From NCBI RefSeq assembly GCF_019711655.1, contig NZ_JAIGNU010000001.1, positions 372,001-436,000 on the forward strand: a stretch of 64,000 nt of DNA, written 5' to 3'. The stretch comes from Qipengyuania mesophila. Its GTDB lineage: Bacteria; Pseudomonadota; Alphaproteobacteria; Sphingomonadales; Sphingomonadaceae. The position numbers and the translations under genes were made by a program. Shown piece by piece: positions 60,197-64,000 of this stretch (position 1 is its first letter; each line of letters begins with the position of its first letter). The notes under the pieces are model-generated. The model saw only the letters and a list, made by a program, of their open reading frames with translations, did not search any database and was not told the origin of the DNA.

Positions 60197-61212
60197 GCCA
60201 GCGCCAGCCGCGCCGCCTTGGCGAAGAGCGTCGGCAGGCCCGCCTCCTCGATCCGCTCGAGCGGCCACCATTCGCCCGCGCCGTCCGGATCGCGTTCGAC
60301 GCTTGCCGAGAGCACCGACAGCTCGAGCGCAAAGTGCGTGAAGCTGTGCCGCACCAGCCCGGCGCTATCCCATGACGCGTCGAGCGGAGCTTCGCCGGTG
60401 CCGTTGCCGCGCGCGCTCCAGCCGTCGTCGGGCAGCGCGCGCATGCCGCCGAGCATGCCCTGCCCGGCGCGTCGGACCAGCCACACCGCGCCCTCGCGCT
60501 CGATCCAGAAGGCCTGCCCCTGCCGCACGGGCTTCGGCTTCTTCGCGGCCTTGATCGGAAGCCGCGCCGGATCGCCTGCGGCCCGGCCCTCGCAGACCTC
60601 CGACAGCGGACACAGCAGGCACTTGGGATCGCGCGCGGTGCAGATGGTCGCGCCCAGATCCATCATCGCCTGCGCGAAGTCGCCCGCGCGGTCGTCAGGC
60701 GTCACCTCGTCGGCCCGCTGCCTGATCGCCTTGCGCGCGGCGGGCAGCGGCTCCTCGACCGCGAAGAGCCGCGCGACCACGCGTTCGACATTGGCATCGA
60801 CAACCACCGCACGCTCACCGAAGGCGATCGCCGCGATCGCCGCGGCGGTATAGGCACCCAGCCCCGGCAGCTCGCGCAAGCCGGCCTCGGTTTCGGGAAA
60901 ACCGCCCCGCTCGGCGACGGCAGCAGCGCATTTCACCAGATTGCGGGCGCGCGAGTAATATCCCAGCCCCGCCCATGCTGCCATGACGTCCGCCTCGGGC
61001 GCGGCGGCGAGCGCCTCGACACTCGGCCAACGTGTGGTGAAGGCCGCGAAATAGGGCTTCACCGCAGCAACCGTCGTCTGCTGCAGCATCACTTCGGAAA
61101 GCCACACGCGATAGGGGTCGGGCGCCGGCTCACCGGGCCGCGCACGCCATGGCAGATCGCGCGCATGGGCATCGTACCAGTCGAGAAGCAGGTCGGAGAC
61201 GGTGGCGGCCAC
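60193..61212 (-). CDS. mutY: A/G-specific adenine DNA glycosylase
   Basis: 339 aa. Removes adenine opposite 8-oxoguanine. VWLSEVMLQQTTV, the helix-hairpin-helix LPGLGAYTAAAIAAIAFG with the catalytic Asp after VVVDANVERV, and the Fe-S cysteines in CLLCPLSEVC are visible; a NUDIX-like C-terminal domain follows. I chose GTG at 61210-61212 because longer starts would run into the divergent dciA gene. Confidence 0.94.
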   Translation of the reverse strand: MAATVSDLLLDWYDAHARDLPWRARPGEPAPDPYRVWLSEVMLQQTTVAAVKPYFAAFTTRWPSVEALAAAPEADVMAAWAGLGYYSRARNLVKCAAAVAERGGFPETEAGLRELPGLGAYTAAAIAAIAFGERAVVVDANVERVVARLFAVEEPLPAARKAIRQRADEVTPDDRAGDFAQAMMDLGATICTARDPKCLLCPLSEVCEGRAAGDPARLPIKAAKKPKPVRQGQAFWIEREGAVWLVRRAGQGMLGGMRALPDDGWSARGNGTGEAPLDASWDSAGLVRHSFTHFALELSVLSASVERDPDGAGEWWPLERIEEAGLPTLFAKAARLALA

Positions 61213-61226
61213 GGCCCGCCTATGGC

Positions 61227-61778
61227 ATGAGCACTCGCACAATGGAACGCGACAAGACGAAATCGGGCAAGCCCGCGAAGGCCTACACCCGCCCGCGCGG
61301 CGGCGGTGCGCGGGCGATCAGCGACCTCATGCCGCAGATCGGGCGCAGCGCCTTTCGCCGCTTCGGCTTCGTCCAGTCGTCGGTGATCAGCCGCTGGCCC
61401 GAGATCGTCGGCGAAATCCATGCGCGCGTCTGCACCCCCGAAATGATCCGCTTTCCCCCCGGCGAGAAGTCCGAGGGAATCATGCACCTGGTGGTGAAGC
61501 CCGCGCACGCGCCGCTGGTCCAGCAGGTCATCCCCGAGATCGTCGAGCGGGTGAACCGCTTCTTCGGCTATCGCGCGGTCGCGCGGATCAAACTGCGGCA
61601 AGGCGCGGTTAAGCCGCCCCCGGGCAGGGACAAGCCCAAAGCGCCGCCGTCGCTCAAGCCGATTCCGATGGAATTGGGCGACAGTCTGCGCGATATTGGA
61701 GACCCCGAGCTGAGGACCGTGCTCGAATCGCTCGCACGCAGCCTCGGGTCGCAAGAAGACGGGAACGAGGACAGGTGA
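61227..61778 (+). CDS. dciA: DUF721/DciA-family protein
   Basis: 183 aa. The DUF721 domain (residues ~25-120; RWPEIVGEIHARVCTPEMIRF and VKPAHAPLVQQVIPEIVERVN) belongs to the family of DciA, which helps load the replicative helicase DnaB in bacteria lacking DnaC. The C-terminal tail is proline/lysine-rich. Start at 61227 or five codons later (61242). Only 14 bases separate it from the mutY start. Confidence 0.85.
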   Translation: MSTRTMERDKTKSGKPAKAYTRPRGGGARAISDLMPQIGRSAFRRFGFVQSSVISRWPEIVGEIHARVCTPEMIRFPPGEKSEGIMHLVVKPAHAPLVQQVIPEIVERVNRFFGYRAVARIKLRQGAVKPPPGRDKPKAPPSLKPIPMELGDSLRDIGDPELRTVLESLARSLGSQEDGNEDR

Positions 61779-62479
61779 CGATCAACACGGGAATCCTGAA
61801 GGCGCTGGCACTGGCGAGCGCAGTCCCCCTGGCCATCGCGGCGGGCGCGGCGGACAAGCCGATCCTGCCCGGCGGCAATTGGGCCGGCATGCTGACCGAA
61901 ACCGAAGGCGGCCATCTGTTCGGCAATCCGCAGGCCAAGACCAAGCTGGTCGAATTCATGAGCTATACCTGTTCGCACTGCGCCCATTTCGCGCAGACCG
62001 GCGACGGCGCGATCAAGATCGCCTATGTCCCGACCGGCAGGATCAGCTACGAAATCCGCCACCTGATCCGCGATCCGGTGGACCTGACCGCCGCGCTGCT
62101 GACCCAGTGCGGCGATGCCAAGAAGTTCGGCGGCAATCACGATGCGATCATGTATCGCTACGACGAGTGGATCGAGAAGGCGCGCACCGCGACCCGGGCG
62201 CAGCAATCGCGCTGGCAGTTCGGTTCGCTGTCGGCGCGGTTGCAGGCGATCGCCAGTGATCTCGATTTCTACGACATCATGGAGAGGCGCGGTTACACCC
62301 GCGCTCAGCTCGACAAGTGCCTGTCGGACGAGGCCCAGGCCCGTGCCATCGCCGAGACCTCGGCCGCCGACGTCCGCAAATACGGCCTCACCGGCACGCC
62401 CAGCTTCATCCTCGACGGCACGCTGCTCGACGCGCATGACTGGAATTCGCTCGAGCCGCAGCTCAAGAAAGCGCTCTGA
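61775..62479 (+). CDS. DsbA-family periplasmic thiol-disulfide protein
   Basis: 234 aa with a signal peptide (LKALALASAVPLAIAAGAA) and a DsbA-like domain: EFMSYTCSHCAHF holds CSHC at residues ~66-69, YGLTGTPSFILDG the cis-proline loop. GTG start overlaps the dciA stop (GTGA). A second DsbA-like gene follows, so the pair may split oxidase and reductase or isomerase roles. Confidence 0.88.
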   Translation: MTINTGILKALALASAVPLAIAAGAADKPILPGGNWAGMLTETEGGHLFGNPQAKTKLVEFMSYTCSHCAHFAQTGDGAIKIAYVPTGRISYEIRHLIRDPVDLTAALLTQCGDAKKFGGNHDAIMYRYDEWIEKARTATRAQQSRWQFGSLSARLQAIASDLDFYDIMERRGYTRAQLDKCLSDEAQARAIAETSAADVRKYGLTGTPSFILDGTLLDAHDWNSLEPQLKKAL

Positions 62480-62590
62480 GGCCGCCAGTATCCGCCTTTT
62501 CGGGGGAAAGGCCTGTGGAAACGCCCAACCGCGCCTTCCCCTGCCCGCGCGCCCTGCCCTAGCCTAATCCGTCCAGACACGAGGAATCCG

Positions 62591-63334
62591 ATGACCAAGA
62601 CCCTGCGTTTCGCCCTTGCCGCCCCACTCGCCCTCGCACTGGCCGCCTGCGGCTCGTCGACGACTGAAGAGACCGGCGAAATCCAGGGCGACGCGATCGC
62701 CGCGATCCCCGCGCCCGAGGGCACCGAGTGGCGCACGACCGCAGCGATGACCGAAGACGGCGGCGTGCTGGTCGGCAATCCCGACGCCCCGCTCAAGCTC
62801 ATCGAATACGGCTCGCTCACCTGCCCGACCTGCGCGCGCTTCTCGCTCGAAGGCAGCGAGCCGCTGCACGACTATATCGACACCGGCGTGGTCAGCTTCG
62901 AGCTGCGCCAGTATGCGATCCACGGCCCGATCGACCTGCTGCTCGGCCGGCTGACGCAATGCGGCCCAGTCGAGGCGGTCGTCCCGCTCTCGGACCAGGT
63001 GTGGCAGAATTACGAGACCATCATGGAGCCGATCCAGACCAACCAGGCGGTGTTCGAACAGGCGATGAGCCTGCCGATCGAGCAGCGCTTCGTGGCGGCA
63101 GCCGAGCAGCTCGGCTATCTCGACTTCTTTGCCGCACGCGGGATCAGCGAAGACCAGGGTCGCCAGTGCCTCGCGGATACCGCCAAGCTGACCGAGCAGG
63201 CCGATTTCACGCAGAAATACGGCAATGAATTCAACATCACCGGCACGCCGACCTTCAAGCTGAACGGCCGCGACGTCGATGCCAACACCTGGGCCGCGCT
63301 GGAACCCATCCTCCAGCGCGCCGGCGCCAGGTAA
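62591..63334 (+). CDS. DsbA-family thioredoxin-fold lipoprotein
   Basis: 247 aa. A lipoprotein signal (MTKTLRFALAAPLALALAAC, Cys20) tethers it to a membrane; EYGSLTCPTCARF carries CPTC at residues ~78-81, and FNITGTPTFKLNGR the cis-proline. Paralogue of the preceding gene, but membrane-anchored. It lies 24 bases before smc. Confidence 0.88.
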   Translation: MTKTLRFALAAPLALALAACGSSTTEETGEIQGDAIAAIPAPEGTEWRTTAAMTEDGGVLVGNPDAPLKLIEYGSLTCPTCARFSLEGSEPLHDYIDTGVVSFELRQYAIHGPIDLLLGRLTQCGPVEAVVPLSDQVWQNYETIMEPIQTNQAVFEQAMSLPIEQRFVAAAEQLGYLDFFAARGISEDQGRQCLADTAKLTEQADFTQKYGNEFNITGTPTFKLNGRDVDANTWAALEPILQRAGAR

Positions 63335-63358
63335 GGCGCAACGGGGGGCGCGGCGACG

Positions 63359-64000
63359 ATGGAGATTTCGAAGCTCAAGCTGAGTGGCTTCAAGAGCTTC
63401 GTCGAACCCGCCACGCTGCATATCGAGCCGGGGCTGACGGGCGTCGTCGGCCCCAACGGCTGCGGCAAGTCAAATTTGCTCGAAGCGATCCGCTGGGTGA
63501 TGGGCGAGAATTCGCCCAAATCGATGCGCTCGGGCGGGATGGAAGATGTCATCTTCGCCGGCACGCAGAGCCGCCCGCAGCGCGATTTCGCCGAGGTCGT
63601 GCTTCACGGCGCCGACGACGAGGGCGACGAGATGGAGGTCGTCCGCCGGATCGAGCGCGGCGCGGGCAGCGCCTACCGCCTCAACGGACGCGACGTGCGT
63701 GCCAAGGACGTCGCGCTGATCTTCGCCGATGCAGCCACCGGCGCGCACAGCCCGGCGCTGGTCAGCCAGGGCAAGATCGCGCAGGTCATCGCCGCCAAGC
63801 CGGTCGAACGGCGCCAGATGCTCGAAGAGGCGGCGGGGATCGCCGGCCTGCATGTCCGGCGCCGCGATGCGGAAAGCAAGCTGCGCCAGACCGAGACCAA
63901 TCTCGAGCGGCTCGAGGACATCATGGCCGGGCTCGACAGCCAGATCGCCTCGCTTCGCCGGCAGGCCAAGCAGGCCGAGCGCTACAAGAAGCTGTCCGAC
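63359..64000 (+). CDS. smc: Chromosome partition protein Smc, N-terminal part (runs off the window)
   Basis: 214 codons visible of a protein that is usually about 1,150 aa. [21 protein letters not shown] opens the ABC-type head; Walker A is GPNGCGKS at residues 31-38, and [14 protein letters not shown] with the following heptads begins the coiled coil. Smc with ScpA/ScpB compacts and separates chromosomes. ATG at 63359-63361. The stop is outside the window. Confidence 0.96.
   Translation, partial: MEISKLKLSGFKSFVEPATLHIEPGLTGVVGPNGCGKSNLLEAIRWVMGENSPKSMRSGGMEDVIFAGTQSRPQRDFAEVVLHGADDEGDEMEVVRRIERGAGSAYRLNGRDVRAKDVALIFADAATGAHSPALVSQGKIAQVIAAKPVERRQMLEEAAGIAGLHVRRRDAESKLRQTETNLERLEDIMAGLDSQIASLRRQAKQAERYKKLSD

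Overview
The window is about 64 kb of GC-rich, very densely coded chromosome. I read 71 protein genes (one with an in-frame stop, two cut by the window edges) and no rRNA, tRNA or CRISPR array. The gene content points to an alphaproteobacterium of the order Sphingomonadales, probably Erythrobacteraceae-like. The pointers are the lepB-rnc-era order, 5-aminolevulinate synthase (Shemin pathway), a MucR/Ros zinc-finger regulator, the carboxyspermidine route to spermidine, an mutY-dciA-dsbA-smc block, and sphingomonad-style intergenic palindromes. The taxon is inferred from this context only.

Layout. 1-3.6 kb (+): signal peptidase I (3' part), RNase III, Era and a MgtC/DUF4010 membrane protein. 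3.6-4.25 kb: a DUF559 endonuclease-like gene tightly bracketed by two copies of a ~140-bp palindromic element. 4.25-9.3 kb (-): plsY-dprA, then topA with two tiny coupled genes. 9.4-19.6 kb (+): murI, a globin-like protein, hemA coupled to a membrane GAF-like protein, a YdeI-like protein, a TauD-family dioxygenase, a surface lipoprotein, a cell-wall hydrolase, a nitroreductase, a Thr-rich exported protein and an MBL-like protein. 19.6-22.5 kb: a glutathione-linked pair with a nonsense codon in the GST, and an ArsR-type regulator divergent from two small monooxygenase-fold genes. 22.5-27.3 kb (-): polyamine block with ornithine decarboxylase behind a structured leader, carboxyspermidine decarboxylase, an NHL-type lipoprotein and carboxyspermidine dehydrogenase. 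27.3-31.6 kb: Ser/Thr dehydratase, two MAPEG proteins, a lipoprotein, thioredoxin reductase and an outer-membrane protein behind a Fur-box-like site.

31.6-44 kb is a long minus-strand run: tyrosine phosphatase, trehalose genes (otsB, GH15, otsA), retropepsin-like protease, ergothioneine genes (egtB, egtD), class II DAHP synthase and an M16 peptidase. 44-48.3 kb (+): NifU-type protein, RutE-like nitroreductase, tsaB, rimI, mucR, fur and plsC. 48.3-54 kb (-): LysR regulator, CorC-like protein, ybeY, phoH, miaB, a small membrane protein and cyclophilin. 54-56.2 kb (+): mgtE and a DUF1489 gene with a repeat-filled gap between them. 56.2-59.9 kb (-): SDR, FrnE-like DsbA, nudC and a serine hydrolase. 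The end holds a 73-aa membrane protein, mutY (-), then dciA, two DsbA-like genes and the start of smc (+).

Genome style: most neighbours on one strand overlap by 1 or 4 bases (ATGA, GTGA, TGATG, TAATG). Of the eight convergent gene pairs, seven overlap by exactly four bases in a YTAG tetranucleotide. The only exception is the junction holding the repeat-flanked DUF559 gene. The most unusual items are that DUF559 unit, the pseudoknot-capable leader of the ornithine decarboxylase gene, and the YTAG tail-to-tail pattern.
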